Assembly: GCF_024345375.1 (NCBI RefSeq)
Contig: NZ_JAGQAZ010000003.1
Coordinates: 124,001-188,000 of the forward strand
Direction: 5' to 3'
DNA: 64,000 nucleotides
From: Cyanobium sp. WAJ14-Wanaka
GTDB taxonomy: Bacteria > Cyanobacteriota > Cyanobacteriia > PCC-6307 > Cyanobiaceae
Shown: positions 54,487-64,000 of the stretch, piece by piece
How positions within the stretch are numbered: position 1 is the first letter of the stretch
Layout of the letters: the number at the start of each line of letters is the position of its first letter
Made by a program: the position numbers and the translations under genes
Notes under the pieces: generated by a model
What the model saw: the letters and a program-made list of their open reading frames with translations, nothing else
What the model was told of the DNA's origin: nothing
The model's database searches: none

Positions 54487-55403
54487 TGCCCAGGATCAGC
54501 TGGCCCCAAAGGCGCTACACCGATGCCAGCAGCGTGGCCTCCGCCTACGACCGCTGGACCAGCGATCAACTGCTGGAGCGGCTCTGGGGGGAACACATCC
54601 ATCTTGGCTACTACAAAAGCGGCCACTGGTGGAGGGAAGACTTCCGTTTAGCGAAGCAAGCCTTTGTCCATGAGCTGGTCCAGTGGAGTGGCCTTAGCCA
54701 ACTGCCCGCAGGCACCAGGGTGCTCGATGTGGGCTGTGGCATTGGGGGTAGCGCCAGGATCCTGGCCCGCGACTACGGCTTTGAAGTGCTTGGCATCAGC
54801 ATCAGCCCCCTGCAAATCCAAAGGGCCCAGGAGTTAACGCCTGCCTCCTTGAGCTGCCGCTTTGCCGTGATGGACGCCCTTGCCCTTGCCCTAGAACCTG
54901 CCAGTTTTGATGCCGTGTGGAGCGTGGAAGCTTGCCCTCACATGCCTGATAAACAGCTTTACGCCGATGAATTACTGCGGGTACTAAAGCCTGGTGGTCT
55001 GGTGGCTATTGCCGATTGGAACCGCCGCGATCCCAGCGACGGCCCGATGGACCGCCGCGAGCGCTGGGTGATGCGCCAACTGCTCGAACAGTGGGCCCAT
55101 CCGGAATTCGCCAGCATTGCGGGCCTCAAAGCCAACCTCGAGGGAAGCAAGTGGGGCGGCGGCAGTGGAACCCCAGGGCTCACGGTGCAAAGCGACGACT
55201 GGAGTAAGGCCACCCTGCCCTCCTGGATCGATTCGATTGTGGAAGGAGCACGCCGGCCCATGGCAATTCTGGGGCTCGGCCCCAAAGCCCTGCTCCAGGG
55301 TCTCAGGGAAACCCCCACGATCCTGCTAATGCACTGGGCCTTTGCCACCGGCCTGATGCAATTTGGGGTATTCAGAGGCGTCAAGCCATCCGAATCTCCC
55401 TAG
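54486..55403 (+). CDS. SAM methyltransferase, tocopherol/plastoquinone type
   Basis: 305 residues. SAM motif I VLDVGCGIGGSARIL is at about 80-94, and ERLWGEHIHLGYY at about 29-41 is the hallmark shared by gamma-tocopherol and MPBQ/MSBQ methyltransferases. Motifs FDAVWSVEACPHM and LKPGGLVAIADW follow. It is likely to methylate a prenylquinone ring at the membrane; which one cannot be decided from the motifs. The C-terminal 50 residues include a hydrophobic helix. Overlaps the LON gene by one base and shares a CTAG stop with convergent pheA. Confidence 0.8.
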   Translation: MPRISWPQRRYTDASSVASAYDRWTSDQLLERLWGEHIHLGYYKSGHWWREDFRLAKQAFVHELVQWSGLSQLPAGTRVLDVGCGIGGSARILARDYGFEVLGISISPLQIQRAQELTPASLSCRFAVMDALALALEPASFDAVWSVEACPHMPDKQLYADELLRVLKPGGLVAIADWNRRDPSDGPMDRRERWVMRQLLEQWAHPEFASIAGLKANLEGSKWGGGSGTPGLTVQSDDWSKATLPSWIDSIVEGARRPMAILGLGPKALLQGLRETPTILLMHWAFATGLMQFGVFRGVKPSESP

Positions 55404-56239
55404 CTCTGGCTTACCGCCAGGTTGGTGAGGGGGTAGGCCCCAAACATCGCCAGGTGTTCGCACAGGGGTTGCAATTCGATCAAAACCTCAGCCAAAGGCC
55501 CTGGGCCCTCGGGCAATTCGAGGTCCACAAAGAAGATGTATTCCCCCATTTCCCGCTTCGAAGGCCTCGATTCGATCCGGCTCATGTTGAGGGCGCGATG
55601 GGCAAAGCAGCCCAGGGCTTCCAGCAGCGCACCGGGCTGGTTGGAATGGAGGGAAAAGGCCAGGCTGGCAACCGGACCTTCACAGGAGCGCTCGCCGCGC
55701 CGCAAAAGCAAAAAACGGGTGCAGTTACCGGCCACATCATTGATGGGGAATGCCAATTCCTCCAAGCCATGCTCGAGCCCGGCCTGTTGCGAAGCAATCG
55801 CGGCCCGAAAACGACTGCCCGCCACCATGCGGGCCGCATCTGCAGTTGAGCTGGTGGGCAACTGCAAAGCCTGGGGCAAGTGGTCAGCCAGCCACTGACT
55901 GCATTGCGCCAGGGCCTGGGGATGGGAGAGCACCTCACTAATCCCCTCCAGCGGACCACTGCCGAGCAGGGCATGGCGAATCGGCAGCACCAGGGCCCGG
56001 GCAATGGCCAGATCCGAGTGTTCCCAAAGGGCATCAAGACAGGCGGTTACGCCCCCTTCCACGGAGTTCTCCACCGGGACCACCGCCGCATCAGTTCGGC
56101 CGGAGGCCAGGGCCTCTACCACGGCCCTAATGCCAATTTGGGGTAGCAAGATTGGTTCAGCCAGGTCCTCAAGCTGGGCCAACTGCCGCGCCGCCTGTTC
56201 GCCATAGGTGCCCACCGGGCCGAGATAGGCAATGCGCAT
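55400..56239 (-). CDS. pheA: Prephenate dehydratase
   Basis: 279 residues from ATG 56237-56239 (MRIAYLGPVGTYGEQAA); an ATG at 56285-56287 would add 16 unlike residues. It makes phenylpyruvate in phenylalanine synthesis. The catalytic NCTRFLLL motif is present. A C-terminal ACT domain (LHSNQPGALLEALGCFA with the ESRPSK loop) binds phenylalanine, so feedback inhibition is expected. The dehydratase stands alone, without chorismate mutase, as is usual outside the enteric bacteria. tyrA in the same window covers the sister branch. Confidence 0.95.
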   Translation of the reverse strand: MRIAYLGPVGTYGEQAARQLAQLEDLAEPILLPQIGIRAVVEALASGRTDAAVVPVENSVEGGVTACLDALWEHSDLAIARALVLPIRHALLGSGPLEGISEVLSHPQALAQCSQWLADHLPQALQLPTSSTADAARMVAGSRFRAAIASQQAGLEHGLEELAFPINDVAGNCTRFLLLRRGERSCEGPVASLAFSLHSNQPGALLEALGCFAHRALNMSRIESRPSKREMGEYIFFVDLELPEGPGPLAEVLIELQPLCEHLAMFGAYPLTNLAVSQS

Positions 56240-56307
56240 GGAAGACCAGGGCGGAATATCGCGCTGGAGGAAGGCCGATAGGATCATGCCGCGTCAGCCA
56301 GCTAGGC

Positions 56308-56832
56308 ATGCCCCTGGCCTTCAGCGCCAGTCAGCAACTGCAACTTGGCGTGAGCCATGGGGCCGAGCTCCTATCTGGCTATTTGACCCAGGAAGAGCGG
56401 GTGGTTAAGGCCCTACTCGATCCGTCCCAATTGGAGCGGCTGGCCCCGGGGCGCTACCGCTATTGCGTGACCCATCTGCAGCTTTTTCACCTACAGATCC
56501 ACCCCGTGGTGGAACTGCGCACCACCAGCAGCCCAGGTGAGCTGGAACTAGAGGCCCTTGATTGCGAACTGGAGGGGCTGGGGCTCGTGGACGACTTCAA
56601 GCTCACCCTGCACTCCTCTTTGCGGGCGGGGGAACTGGGCCTGGAGGGCGAAGCCACCCTGGCGGTCCAAGTGAGCCAGCCAGCCCTACTGAAATTAATT
56701 CCGGCCAAAGTGCTCGAAGCCACGGGCCAGTCGCTGCTGGGAGGCATTCTTCTGGGCATCAAAAACCGGGTGGGCCAGCAGCTTCTGGCCGATTTTCGCC
56801 AGTGGTGCCAGGAGCAGGGACCAGCCGGCTAG
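56308..56832 (+). CDS. Conserved cyanobacterial protein (DUF1997 type)
   Basis: 174 residues from ATG 56308 ([13 protein letters not shown]); upstream in-frame codons overlap the pheA start and look non-coding. The beta-rich [33 protein letters not shown] and [18 protein letters not shown] segments match the DUF1997 family found in cyanobacteria and plastids. Function unknown to me. Divergent from pheA; its stop shares a CTAG with rnhB. Confidence 0.8.
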   Translation: MPLAFSASQQLQLGVSHGAELLSGYLTQEERVVKALLDPSQLERLAPGRYRYCVTHLQLFHLQIHPVVELRTTSSPGELELEALDCELEGLGLVDDFKLTLHSSLRAGELGLEGEATLAVQVSQPALLKLIPAKVLEATGQSLLGGILLGIKNRVGQQLLADFRQWCQEQGPAG

Positions 56833-57446
56833 GGGCTCAGCCAATTGCGCAGGAAACTGCGCCTATGCAGTGGTGTCGGCCCCAGATCAGCGATGGCGCT
56901 GCGGTGCTGGGCTGTGCCATAGCCAACATGCCGACCCAACCCATAGCCCGGGTAGCTCTCATCCAGCTCCATTAACAGGGCATCGCGGGCCTGCTTGGCC
57001 AGCACGCTGGCTGCCGCTATGGCCAAACACAACCGATCACCAGACACCAGGGTGTTCTGCCGTCCCAACCAACCCCGCAGGGGCAGCACCCCATCGACCA
57101 GCAACAGCTGGGGCGGGCCCGGCAGTTTTTGCAGGGCCCGGTGCATGGCCCGCTCCGTTGCCAGGCGGATACCGACCCGATCGATCTCAGCCGCTGAGGC
57201 CTGGCCCAGGGCCCAAGCCAAGGCCCTGCCCTGGATCTGGGGCACTAGGGCGGCCCGTTTACGGGCAGAAAGTTTCTTGCTGTCGGTCAGGCCAGCGGCC
57301 TGGAGGGGCCCCAGGGCTGCCCGAGGCAAGACCACCGCTCCAGCAAACACAGGGCCAAACACACAACCTCGACCCACCTCATCAACCCCCGCGCAAAGGG
57401 CGGGATCAAGGCCCTGCCAAGGATCAGCCAGAGACTTGGGGGCCAT
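56829..57446 (-). CDS. rnhB: Ribonuclease HII
   Basis: 205 residues, removing ribonucleotides and RNA-DNA hybrids. [20 protein letters not shown] carries the DExGRG catalytic aspartate-glutamate pair, and LLVDGVLPL and [12 protein letters not shown] the others. ATG 57444-57446. It follows rne by 22 bp on the same strand, so the two RNA enzymes are probably co-transcribed. Convergent with the DUF1997 gene. Confidence 0.95.
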   Translation of the reverse strand: MAPKSLADPWQGLDPALCAGVDEVGRGCVFGPVFAGAVVLPRAALGPLQAAGLTDSKKLSARKRAALVPQIQGRALAWALGQASAAEIDRVGIRLATERAMHRALQKLPGPPQLLLVDGVLPLRGWLGRQNTLVSGDRLCLAIAAASVLAKQARDALLMELDESYPGYGLGRHVGYGTAQHRSAIADLGPTPLHRRSFLRNWLSP

Positions 57447-57468
57447 GGGGCTGGCTCTCAGCCACCAG

Positions 57469-59514
57469 CTAGGTGGCGGCTGAGGAGCGGCGGCGGCGGC
57501 GGCGGGGTTCGCCGGCTTCGTCTAGGTCAGGGTCCTGGGCGGGGGCTGCCTCAGTTGTTGGGGCGGTTTCTGTTTTTGCGGATGCCTCAGTAGTTGCGGA
57601 ACTGCGGGTGCGGGATCGGCTCCGGCTTGCGGCGGTGGGCACCGAGACGGTGATCACGGTTTCAGGCTCCGTTTGGACAGGTAGGGGCGTGATCTCGACC
57701 GGCACCGCCACAAACTGCTCAGCCATGGCCGAATCATCGGAGCCATAGGCCACATCGCCAGCGTTATCGCCTGGCTGGTCGCCGGCTGATTCTCCGGAAG
57801 ATTCACCTGGCGTGCCGCGATTGCCGCGGCCGCGGCGCCTACGGCCACCGGATGAGGCCAATTGTTGAAGGGCCTCCTCAAGCACCGCCTCCGCATCCTC
57901 CCCGGGTCGCACCACCCGCACCATCAGATTTTCGCTGGGGGGCTGAGCGTCTAGCAGCAATGCCGGACTCAACCCCATCCAGCCATAGACCAGTTCTTGC
58001 TCCGCATCCATGGTCACGGCCACCAAATCCGGGTCATGGCGGCGGGTGGTGGTCGGCTCACTGGCGGCACTCAGGGAGCCAGTCAGTTCAGCGCTGGTAC
58101 CAAAGCTGGAAGCCTCAGGGGCATAACCGCCAAAGCTTTCGGAGCCATCGCTGGCACCACGGCCACCGCGGCCACCACGGCGACGGCGGCCAGAGGCACT
58201 TCCATCGCTGGCGACGGGTGAAAGCACTTCGGAGCGGGCGGAGGCCACCGAACGCACCAAGCCGGTCAGGGTGGCCAGGGGCTGGAGGGTGTCCTTGCCC
58301 GGCAGAACGGCCACATGGCCCAGGCCACCGCAGCTGGGGCAAGCCCTAGCAAACAGCTCATAGATGTTTTGGCCCTGGCGCTTGCGGGTGAGCTCAACCA
58401 AACCCAGCTCGGTGAGTTGGGCGATCTGGGGCCTGGAGCCATCGTTGCGTACTGCCTGGGTGAAATGTTCCAGCAACTGGAGCTGGTCGCGCCGCGATTC
58501 CATGTCGATGAAATCGACAATCACCACACCACCGATGTTGCGCAGCTTGAGCTGGCGGGCAATTTCGACGGCCGCTTCACAGTTGGTCCAAAGCACGGTC
58601 TCCCGGGCATTGGCGGAACGGGTAAAGGAGCCCGAGTTGACGTCAATGACCGTGAGCGCCTCGGTGGGCTCAATGATCACGTAGCCGCCGGATGGCAGAT
58701 CAACCCGGGGCTTGAGGGCATCGCGGATCGCCGCATCAACCCGGAAATGCTCGAGGATTTCGTTGGATTCACTGTGATGGACGACCTGCACGTCGGCTTG
58801 GTCGGGGCCCAGGAAGGCCTGAACGCGGGCCACCGCATCGGCGCTATCGACCACAACCCTCACCACCTCGGGGCTGGAGTGGTCCCGAAGTACCCGATGG
58901 ATGAAGTCTTCGTCGCGGTTAAGCAAGACGGGAGGGGAAGCCGTTTCAGCTGCTGCCTGGATCCCTTCCCACTGGCGCAGCAGATTTTCCAGGTCGTCGA
59001 TTAACAGCTCTTCACTGATGCCTTCGGCCTCGGTGCGGATCAACAAACCGGCCCCTGGGGGCTTGATCAATACACCCAGGGCCCGCAGACGGTTGCGCTC
59101 ATTTTCGCCATTAATACGGCGGGAAATATTGACACCCTGGCAATGGGGCTGGAGCACCAAAAAACGCCCGGGAAGGGAAAGGTTGCCGGTGAGACGGGGA
59201 CCCTTTGTGCCCGTGGGCTCCTTCATTACCTGGACCAGCACCTTCTGGCGAGGCTCCAGCAATTCGGTAATACCTGCCGCTCCTTTCCTGAGCCTAAGGG
59301 GACCCAAATCTGTGACATGGATAAAGCCATTTTTTTCACTTTCGCCAATATTGACGAAGGCAGCATCAATACCTGGCAGCACGTTTTCGATAGTGCCAAG
59401 GTAAACATCACCAATTTGATAGAGGCCTTGGGCGACTATCAATTCATCCACACGCTCATCGTTAAAAACAGCGGCAATACGCAGTTGCTCGGCGATGACG
59501 ATCTGCTGAGGCAT
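57469..59514 (-). CDS. rne: Ribonuclease E/G, cyanobacterial type
   Basis: 681 residues from ATG 59512-59514 ([19 protein letters not shown]); a start at 59547 would add 11. The catalytic half (to about 410) has the S1 domain ([19 protein letters not shown]) and the DNase I-like active site ([22 protein letters not shown]). The zinc-link is CPSCGG. The rest is low complexity with RGG-like ([11 protein letters not shown]) and Ser/Glu-rich parts. It ends with [12 protein letters not shown], the arginine-rich C-terminal peptide that in other cyanobacteria binds polynucleotide phosphorylase. It governs mRNA decay and rRNA processing. Confidence 0.96.
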   Translation of the reverse strand: MPQQIVIAEQLRIAAVFNDERVDELIVAQGLYQIGDVYLGTIENVLPGIDAAFVNIGESEKNGFIHVTDLGPLRLRKGAAGITELLEPRQKVLVQVMKEPTGTKGPRLTGNLSLPGRFLVLQPHCQGVNISRRINGENERNRLRALGVLIKPPGAGLLIRTEAEGISEELLIDDLENLLRQWEGIQAAAETASPPVLLNRDEDFIHRVLRDHSSPEVVRVVVDSADAVARVQAFLGPDQADVQVVHHSESNEILEHFRVDAAIRDALKPRVDLPSGGYVIIEPTEALTVIDVNSGSFTRSANARETVLWTNCEAAVEIARQLKLRNIGGVVIVDFIDMESRRDQLQLLEHFTQAVRNDGSRPQIAQLTELGLVELTRKRQGQNIYELFARACPSCGGLGHVAVLPGKDTLQPLATLTGLVRSVASARSEVLSPVASDGSASGRRRRGGRGGRGASDGSESFGGYAPEASSFGTSAELTGSLSAASEPTTTRRHDPDLVAVTMDAEQELVYGWMGLSPALLLDAQPPSENLMVRVVRPGEDAEAVLEEALQQLASSGGRRRRGRGNRGTPGESSGESAGDQPGDNAGDVAYGSDDSAMAEQFVAVPVEITPLPVQTEPETVITVSVPTAASRSRSRTRSSATTEASAKTETAPTTEAAPAQDPDLDEAGEPRRRRRRSSAAT

Positions 59515-59843
59515 AGGGAAAGGGTGGGCCCAAGGGGGCTCAGCCAAAAATTTGGAGGTTATTAGAAATGGTCAAAAACTTAAAAAGCCCTAATCCAGAA
59601 GGGGCTTTAAGACTAAAAAAATCAACGCTGGTGAGTATCCGCCTGGGGCCGACTTCGCTTTTTGGGGCGAACAGATATAACTAAAACTCAACAACCATTG
59701 GGGCGAATCCTTGGGGATCGAACCTGAGTAGTTCCAGATTGAACCCCGCTGTGTACCTACCAGCAAACCTGGAGGCGAATCAGCGGATTGGGGAAAGCTT
59801 TGGGCATGGCATTGAATGCCACGGAAAACTAGAAGGCAATGGC
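59515..59843. other. U-rich leader and spacer upstream of rne
   Basis: 329 bases without a gene. On the minus strand the part before rne (59550-59700) is T-rich (taagtttttgacc, ccaaatttttggc), like the self-cleaved AU-rich rne leaders known in other cyanobacteria. It contains the hairpin described below. The rne promoter is expected here, but no clear boxes were found. Confidence 0.5.
59570..59609 (-). terminator. Hairpin with T tract between the radical SAM gene and rne
   Basis: aaagccc (59585-59591) and gggcttt (59603-59609) form a 7-bp stem. Read on the minus strand it is followed by TTTAAGTTTTT. It could end the radical SAM transcript, 235 bp after that gene, or be a structure in the rne leader. 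Confidence 0.5.
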
Positions 59844-62510
59844 CTACTCGCCTTCCCGTGAAGTTAGCACGGGCTTTAGAAGCAATTCTTGGCGCCGCAT
59901 CCTGGCCAGTTGCAGCGGCTGGCCCAGCTCCTGGGCTAGCCAAAACTGCAGCTGCTCGGGCCTCAGGCTCCGGCCAGATGGATCAATGGCCGCCTGGAAC
60001 TCCAGGGTTGCCGCAGCGCCAGCGACCAGCCCGAGGGAAACCAGGGCAGGGCGGCAATCCCGTTGCCGGGGACGACCCTTCTTATCGGTGTCGCTCCAGG
60101 GCAGGGATTCGGCGGCCAACAATGCGGCGATTGCCTGCTGCCAGGCCTGCTGATCGGGGAGTTCCATGCCTGGTGCCGGCTTAAAAGCCATTTGCCAGCG
60201 GGCCGCTTCAAGCTCCTGGGAAAGGCTTGGGCCAAATACGGGCACGGCCCAAGCCGATAGCAACTGAAATTCCAGGGGCAGTTCGCCCTGGAGCTGGCTG
60301 CGCACCTGGGCCGGATCAACCGGCTCCACAAACTCCAGGTCGAGCCACTCACCGGTGCCCTCCACACCGAGGGGCAGGGCCAAGGCCAACTGCAGGCGGG
60401 GCAAGGGATGGAAGCCGCCACTGAAACTGACCGGAAGTGCGCTGCGGCGCAGGGCCCGCTCCAGCAGCCGCAGGGTGTCGAGATGGCTAATCAGGGCCAG
60501 CGATCCCGTTTTGCTGAAGCCCATCCGCAGGCGGCTAATCCGCCCACTGGCGGGGGCGCGCTGGGGCAGCTGGGCCGGCACCGGCGGCGGCGGGATCACC
60601 ACGTTGTGTCCGAGCTCCGGTCCACAGACCCCACAGCTGCTGCAGCCTTCAAAGGAGCAGTCGGGCACCACCGCTTCAGCCAGGGCCCTCTTGAGATCTT
60701 CCGCCAGCCAGCGCTTATCGACTCCCGAATCGATGTGATCCCAGGGCAGGCTCTGCCGGCAAAAGGTATCGAGATCGTCGCTGCCCAGGGCCTCGGCCGC
60801 ACTCCAAGCACCCATTTCCATGGACCGGTAACGGCCCTCCAGGCCCGCCTCCGTAATCGCCGCGGTCCAGGCTCCGTAGCTGCGATCCGCCGATTCAAAC
60901 CAGGCATCCAGGCCGGCCCCTGCTCGCCAGGCCGCCTCTATCACCGGCGCCAGGCGGCGGTCGCCGCGGCCCACAAAGTCTTCCACCGCCGAAAGGCGCA
61001 CATCGGTGAAATTGGTTTTCAACCCCCTCAACTGGCGCAGGGCCTGGCGCAACAACTCCTGGCGACGCCGAAATTCCACCGTACTGACGCTGTGCCACTG
61101 GAAAGGGGTATGGGGCTTGGGCGTGAAATTGCTAATCGTGAGATTCAGTTCCAGTCGGCCCAAATCAAGACACTGCCGCTGCAACTCCCTGCAGGTGTGG
61201 GCAATACCGAGCACATCGGCATCGCTTTCACCCGGCAGGCCAACCATGAAATAGAGCTTCAGTTTGCGGTAACCGTTTTCCATGGCGGTGCGAACACCGC
61301 GCAAGAGCTCCGCATCCGTAAGCCCCTTGTTGACAATGTCGCGCAGGCGCTGGGTGCCGGCCTCAGGGGCAAAGGTGAGTCCGGCCTTGCGGGTACCCCC
61401 AAGGATGTGGGCAATGTTTTGGTCAAAACGATCCACCCGCTGGCTAGGCAGGGTGAGGCTCACATTTTTGTCGGCAAGACGGTTGCGCAGCTCTACCCCC
61501 ACCGCCGGCAGGGCCAAATAATCCGAACAGCTCAAGGAGAGCAGGGAGAAATCTGAGTAGCCGGTTTGGCGCATGCCCTCCTCCACCGCCTCGATCACCG
61601 CCTCCGGCTCCACATCGCGGGCGGGGCGGGTGAGCATGCCGGGCTGGCAAAAGCGACACCCCCTGGTGCACCCCCGGCGAATCTCGATGGTCAGCCGGTC
61701 GTGCACCGTTTCGATGTGGGGCACCAGGCCCATGGCGTAGTGGGGCATCGGCGTGGCCGTTCGCCGCAAAACCCGCCTGGGCGGACTTGGCACAAGCCCC
61801 GCCAGGGGCTCGATGCCAATCCCATCGGCGCCAGGGCCGTAGAGGGAGGGCACATAGACCCCTGGCACCTGGGCCAAATCCCGCAACAGGGCGCTGCGGC
61901 TTAGCCCAGTCGCCTTGCCCTCGGCCACCACCAGCCCAATTTCCGGCAACAGCTCTTCGCCATCGCCCAGGGCGATGAAATCAAAAAAGGCGGCAAAGGG
62001 CTCGGGGTTACTGGTGGCGGTGGGCCCCCCGGCGAAGATCAACGGTGGCGATTCAGGATCGTTGAGGGGCAGGTCACCGCGATCGACGGCCCGAATCGGT
62101 ACCTGGGCCAAATCCAACATTTCCAAAATGTTGGTGCCGCCAAGTTCGTAGCTGAGGCTGAAACCAAGGATGTCGAAGGCGGTTAGGGGTCTGCGACTTT
62201 CCACACCAAATAGGGCTTGGCCCCTTTCCCGCAGCCGCGCCGACAGATCCGCCGCCGGCAAATAGGCCCGATCGCACAACTGGCCTGGCACGGCGTTGAG
62301 GATCGAATAGAGGATCACATGGCCCAGGTTGCTGGCCCCCACCTCGTAGACCTCGGGGTAGGTGAGGGCCCAGCGCACCCCGTCCGCCGCCCAGGCGGCC
62401 TGCCAGTCGCGGGGTTTGACCCCCAACTCATTGCCCAAATAGCGGGCCGGCTTACTGATGCCCAGATCAATCAGGGCCTCGAAATCAATCGGAGCTTCAG
62501 CGAGATTCAC
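59844..62510 (-). CDS. Radical SAM protein with C-terminal DUF2344 domain
   Basis: 888 residues from GTG 62508-62510. The N-terminal 250 or so look like a B12-binding-type domain without an obvious cobalamin His motif. The radical SAM cluster is [11 protein letters not shown] at about 285-295, in the form CxxxCxxC. The C-terminal third (from about 660) is a DUF2344-type domain ([19 protein letters not shown]). A cysteine group [12 protein letters not shown] precedes it. The TIGR03960-like family lies beside rne in many bacteria, where a link to RNA or translation is suspected but unproven. Substrate unknown. Confidence 0.85.
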   Translation of the reverse strand: MNLAEAPIDFEALIDLGISKPARYLGNELGVKPRDWQAAWAADGVRWALTYPEVYEVGASNLGHVILYSILNAVPGQLCDRAYLPAADLSARLRERGQALFGVESRRPLTAFDILGFSLSYELGGTNILEMLDLAQVPIRAVDRGDLPLNDPESPPLIFAGGPTATSNPEPFAAFFDFIALGDGEELLPEIGLVVAEGKATGLSRSALLRDLAQVPGVYVPSLYGPGADGIGIEPLAGLVPSPPRRVLRRTATPMPHYAMGLVPHIETVHDRLTIEIRRGCTRGCRFCQPGMLTRPARDVEPEAVIEAVEEGMRQTGYSDFSLLSLSCSDYLALPAVGVELRNRLADKNVSLTLPSQRVDRFDQNIAHILGGTRKAGLTFAPEAGTQRLRDIVNKGLTDAELLRGVRTAMENGYRKLKLYFMVGLPGESDADVLGIAHTCRELQRQCLDLGRLELNLTISNFTPKPHTPFQWHSVSTVEFRRRQELLRQALRQLRGLKTNFTDVRLSAVEDFVGRGDRRLAPVIEAAWRAGAGLDAWFESADRSYGAWTAAITEAGLEGRYRSMEMGAWSAAEALGSDDLDTFCRQSLPWDHIDSGVDKRWLAEDLKRALAEAVVPDCSFEGCSSCGVCGPELGHNVVIPPPPVPAQLPQRAPASGRISRLRMGFSKTGSLALISHLDTLRLLERALRRSALPVSFSGGFHPLPRLQLALALPLGVEGTGEWLDLEFVEPVDPAQVRSQLQGELPLEFQLLSAWAVPVFGPSLSQELEAARWQMAFKPAPGMELPDQQAWQQAIAALLAAESLPWSDTDKKGRPRQRDCRPALVSLGLVAGAAATLEFQAAIDPSGRSLRPEQLQFWLAQELGQPLQLARMRRQELLLKPVLTSREGE

Positions 62511-62614
62511 GGCAGCTGCTGCTCAGGCCTGTTCCTGATCGTATGGAGGGGTTGGGATCGCGCCATAGGAAAATGCCTCCAACAGTTTTGGTCGCTGCCT
62601 TCGGCGGCGTTGAC

Positions 62615-63841
62615 ATGGTTCAAGTAAACGGCAATTACCTCAAGCTCAAGGCGGGCTACCTATTCCCTGAAATCGCCAGGCGGGTAAAGGGCTTCAGCGA
62701 AGCCAACCCCGACGCCCCAATCATTCGCCTGGGCATTGGCGATGTCACCGAACCCCTCCCCGAGGCCTGCCGCGAAGCGATGAAAGCGGCCATCGACGAA
62801 ATGGGTACCCGCGAGGGCTTCCACGGCTACGGCCCAGAACAGGGCTACCTATGGCTAAGGGAGGCGATTGCCAAAAACGATTTCCAAGCCCGAGGCTGCC
62901 AGGTGAATCCGGAGGAAATCTTCGTTTCCGATGGCTCCAAGTGCGACAGCAGCAACATCCTCGACATCCTGGGAGAAGGCAATCGAATCGCTGTCACTGA
63001 TCCGGTTTATCCGGTTTATGTTGATAGCAACGTGATGGCAGGGCGCACCGGTGATGCCGACGAGGCCGGCCAATACGGCGGCCTCACCTACCTGCCCATT
63101 ACCGCCACCAACGGCTTCTGCGCCCCCCTGCCCGAGGGCAAGGTGGACTTGATCTACCTCTGCTTCCCCAACAACCCCACCGGGGCCGTCGCCACCAGGG
63201 AGCAGCTAAAGCAATGGGTCGACTACGCCCTGGCCAACAACGCCCTGATCCTGTTCGACGCCGCCTACGAGGCCTTCATCCAGGACCCCTCGCTGCCCCA
63301 CTCGATCTACGAGATCGAGGGCGCCCGCGATTGCGCGATCGAATTCCGCTCGTTTTCCAAGAACGCGGGCTTCACGGGCACCCGCTGTGCCCTCACGGTG
63401 GTGCCCCGGGGCCTGATGGGCACGGCCGCCAATGGCGAGAAGGTGGAGCTATGGAGCCTGTGGAACCGGCGTCAGTGCACCAAGTTCAACGGCGTGAGCT
63501 ACATCGTGCAGCGCGGCGCCGAGGCGGTCTATGCCCCGGCAGGGCGGGCCCAGGTGCAGGCTCTGATCGCTTTTTACATGGAAAACGCCACAATTATTCG
63601 CCGCGAACTATCGGCGGCGGGACTGGAGGTCCATGGCGGTCAGCAGGCCCCCTACGTGTGGCTGAAAACGCCTACGGGGATCGACTCCTGGGGCTTCTTT
63701 GACCACCTCCTGGGCAAGGCCCACGTGGTCGGCACCCCGGGCAGTGGCTTTGGGGCGGCCGGCGAGGGCTACTTCCGTCTGTCAGCCTTTAACAGCCTCG
63801 CCAATGTGGAAGAGGCAATGCGCCGCATCCGTTCGCTGTAA
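62615..63841 (+). CDS. dapL: LL-diaminopimelate aminotransferase
   Basis: 408 residues from ATG 62615 ([19 protein letters not shown]); the frame is open 24 codons upstream without similarity. It makes LL-diaminopimelate directly from tetrahydrodipicolinate, the lysine and peptidoglycan route used by cyanobacteria and plants. The PLP lysine is in [25 protein letters not shown] and [11 protein letters not shown] are typical. ATG 62615 is preceded by 104 bp to the divergent radical SAM gene. The stop overlaps the clpS start by one base (TAATG). Confidence 0.95.
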   Translation: MVQVNGNYLKLKAGYLFPEIARRVKGFSEANPDAPIIRLGIGDVTEPLPEACREAMKAAIDEMGTREGFHGYGPEQGYLWLREAIAKNDFQARGCQVNPEEIFVSDGSKCDSSNILDILGEGNRIAVTDPVYPVYVDSNVMAGRTGDADEAGQYGGLTYLPITATNGFCAPLPEGKVDLIYLCFPNNPTGAVATREQLKQWVDYALANNALILFDAAYEAFIQDPSLPHSIYEIEGARDCAIEFRSFSKNAGFTGTRCALTVVPRGLMGTAANGEKVELWSLWNRRQCTKFNGVSYIVQRGAEAVYAPAGRAQVQALIAFYMENATIIRRELSAAGLEVHGGQQAPYVWLKTPTGIDSWGFFDHLLGKAHVVGTPGSGFGAAGEGYFRLSAFNSLANVEEAMRRIRSL

Positions 63842-64000
63842 TGGGCCTTATGACCTGGGCAACCCAAAGCAATCCTGGCGGCGCAGCCGTAATGGAGAAG
63901 GCCCCTGAGCGAGTGCGCAAGCCTTCCCCCCGCTACAAGGTGCTGCTCCACAACGATCCCGTGAATTCCATGGAATACGTGGTGGGAACCCTGCGGCAGG
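63841..64000 (+). CDS. clpS: ATP-dependent Clp protease adaptor ClpS (partial)
   Basis: The frame starts at ATG 63841 ([11 protein letters not shown]) or ATG 63850 and runs off the window end. After a variable 30-residue start it reads RYKVLLHNDPVNSMEYVV, the characteristic ClpS core with the conserved HNDPVN. ClpS delivers N-degron substrates to ClpAP/ClpCP. It overlaps dapL by one base and is probably co-translated with it. Confidence 0.9.
   Translation, partial: MGLMTWATQSNPGGAAVMEKAPERVRKPSPRYKVLLHNDPVNSMEYVVGTLRQ

Noticed and set aside
1-64000. Mobile elements, prophage, defence or toxin-antitoxin loci
   Set aside because: No transposase, integrase, methylase, Cas or toxin-like protein was found. 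The single HNH gene has no partner genes suggesting mobility or restriction.

Overview
The window is high-GC bacterial core chromosome from a unicellular picocyanobacterium of the Cyanobium/Synechococcus (alpha-cyanobacterial) type. The evidence is photosystem I genes (psaA, psaB, psaI, psaL), the NDH-1 subunit gene ndhN, the clock-input gene ldpA, ferredoxin-type glutamate synthase, a CbiG-CobJ fusion, a cyanobacterial RNase E with the C-terminal arginine-rich peptide, and the rpsL-rpsG-fusA-tuf-rpsJ order with rpsJ placed away from the S10 cluster. ldpA and the GC content argue for Synechococcus/Cyanobium rather than streamlined Prochlorococcus. This assignment rests on gene content and order only.

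Layout. 1-5.6 kb: end of a carotenoid desaturase-like gene, tyrA, a degenerate DinG-like protein, two small conserved proteins (DUF2839 and DUF1815 types), recA with a candidate SOS box, a HAD phosphatase and tRNA-Gln. 5.6-8.8 kb: the minus-strand coupled set ndhN-ldpA-ycf45. 9.2-26.1 kb: one long plus-strand cluster of translation genes (rplC to rplO, secY, adk, rpmJ, rpsM, rpsK, rpoA, rplQ, truA, rplM, rpsI, rpmE, prfA), with a terminator-like hairpin between rplO and secY. 26.1-31.2 kb: an HNH nuclease, then a cell-envelope neighbourhood (alr, a beta-lactamase-fold hydrolase, an NlpC/P60 protein, a polyprenyl-type glycosyltransferase), tRNA-Ser and a HEAT-repeat protein. 31.3-37 kb: psaI-psaL on plus and psaA-psaB on minus. 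37.4-46.5 kb: an acidic proline-rich putative lipoprotein, cobJ, tRNA-Pro, lipA and glsF. 46.7-53.8 kb: a secreted phosphodiester glycosidase-like protein, an IscA-like protein and the str operon ending in rpsJ and a strong terminator. 53.8-64 kb: a LON-domain protein, a tocopherol/quinone-type methyltransferase, pheA, a DUF1997 protein, rnhB, rne, a radical SAM protein, dapL and the start of clpS.

The genes are mostly housekeeping: ribosome assembly and translation, photosystem I, aromatic amino acid synthesis (tyrA and pheA at opposite ends), nitrogen assimilation, cell wall and RNA decay. I saw no transposase, integrase, prophage, CRISPR array, restriction or toxin-antitoxin locus, and nothing that is clearly an undescribed multi-gene system.

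The signals most worth following are smaller. They are a DinG-family protein that has lost its ATPase motifs and sits near recA; the overlapping ndhN-ldpA-ycf45 set, which joins a plastoquinone reductase subunit to a redox input of the clock; a lipoprotein beside psaA with a repeat-built acidic region of unusual base composition; terminator hairpins embedded in the last codons of convergent genes; shared CTAG stop codons at convergent gene ends; and a perfect 33-base palindrome between tuf and rpsJ.
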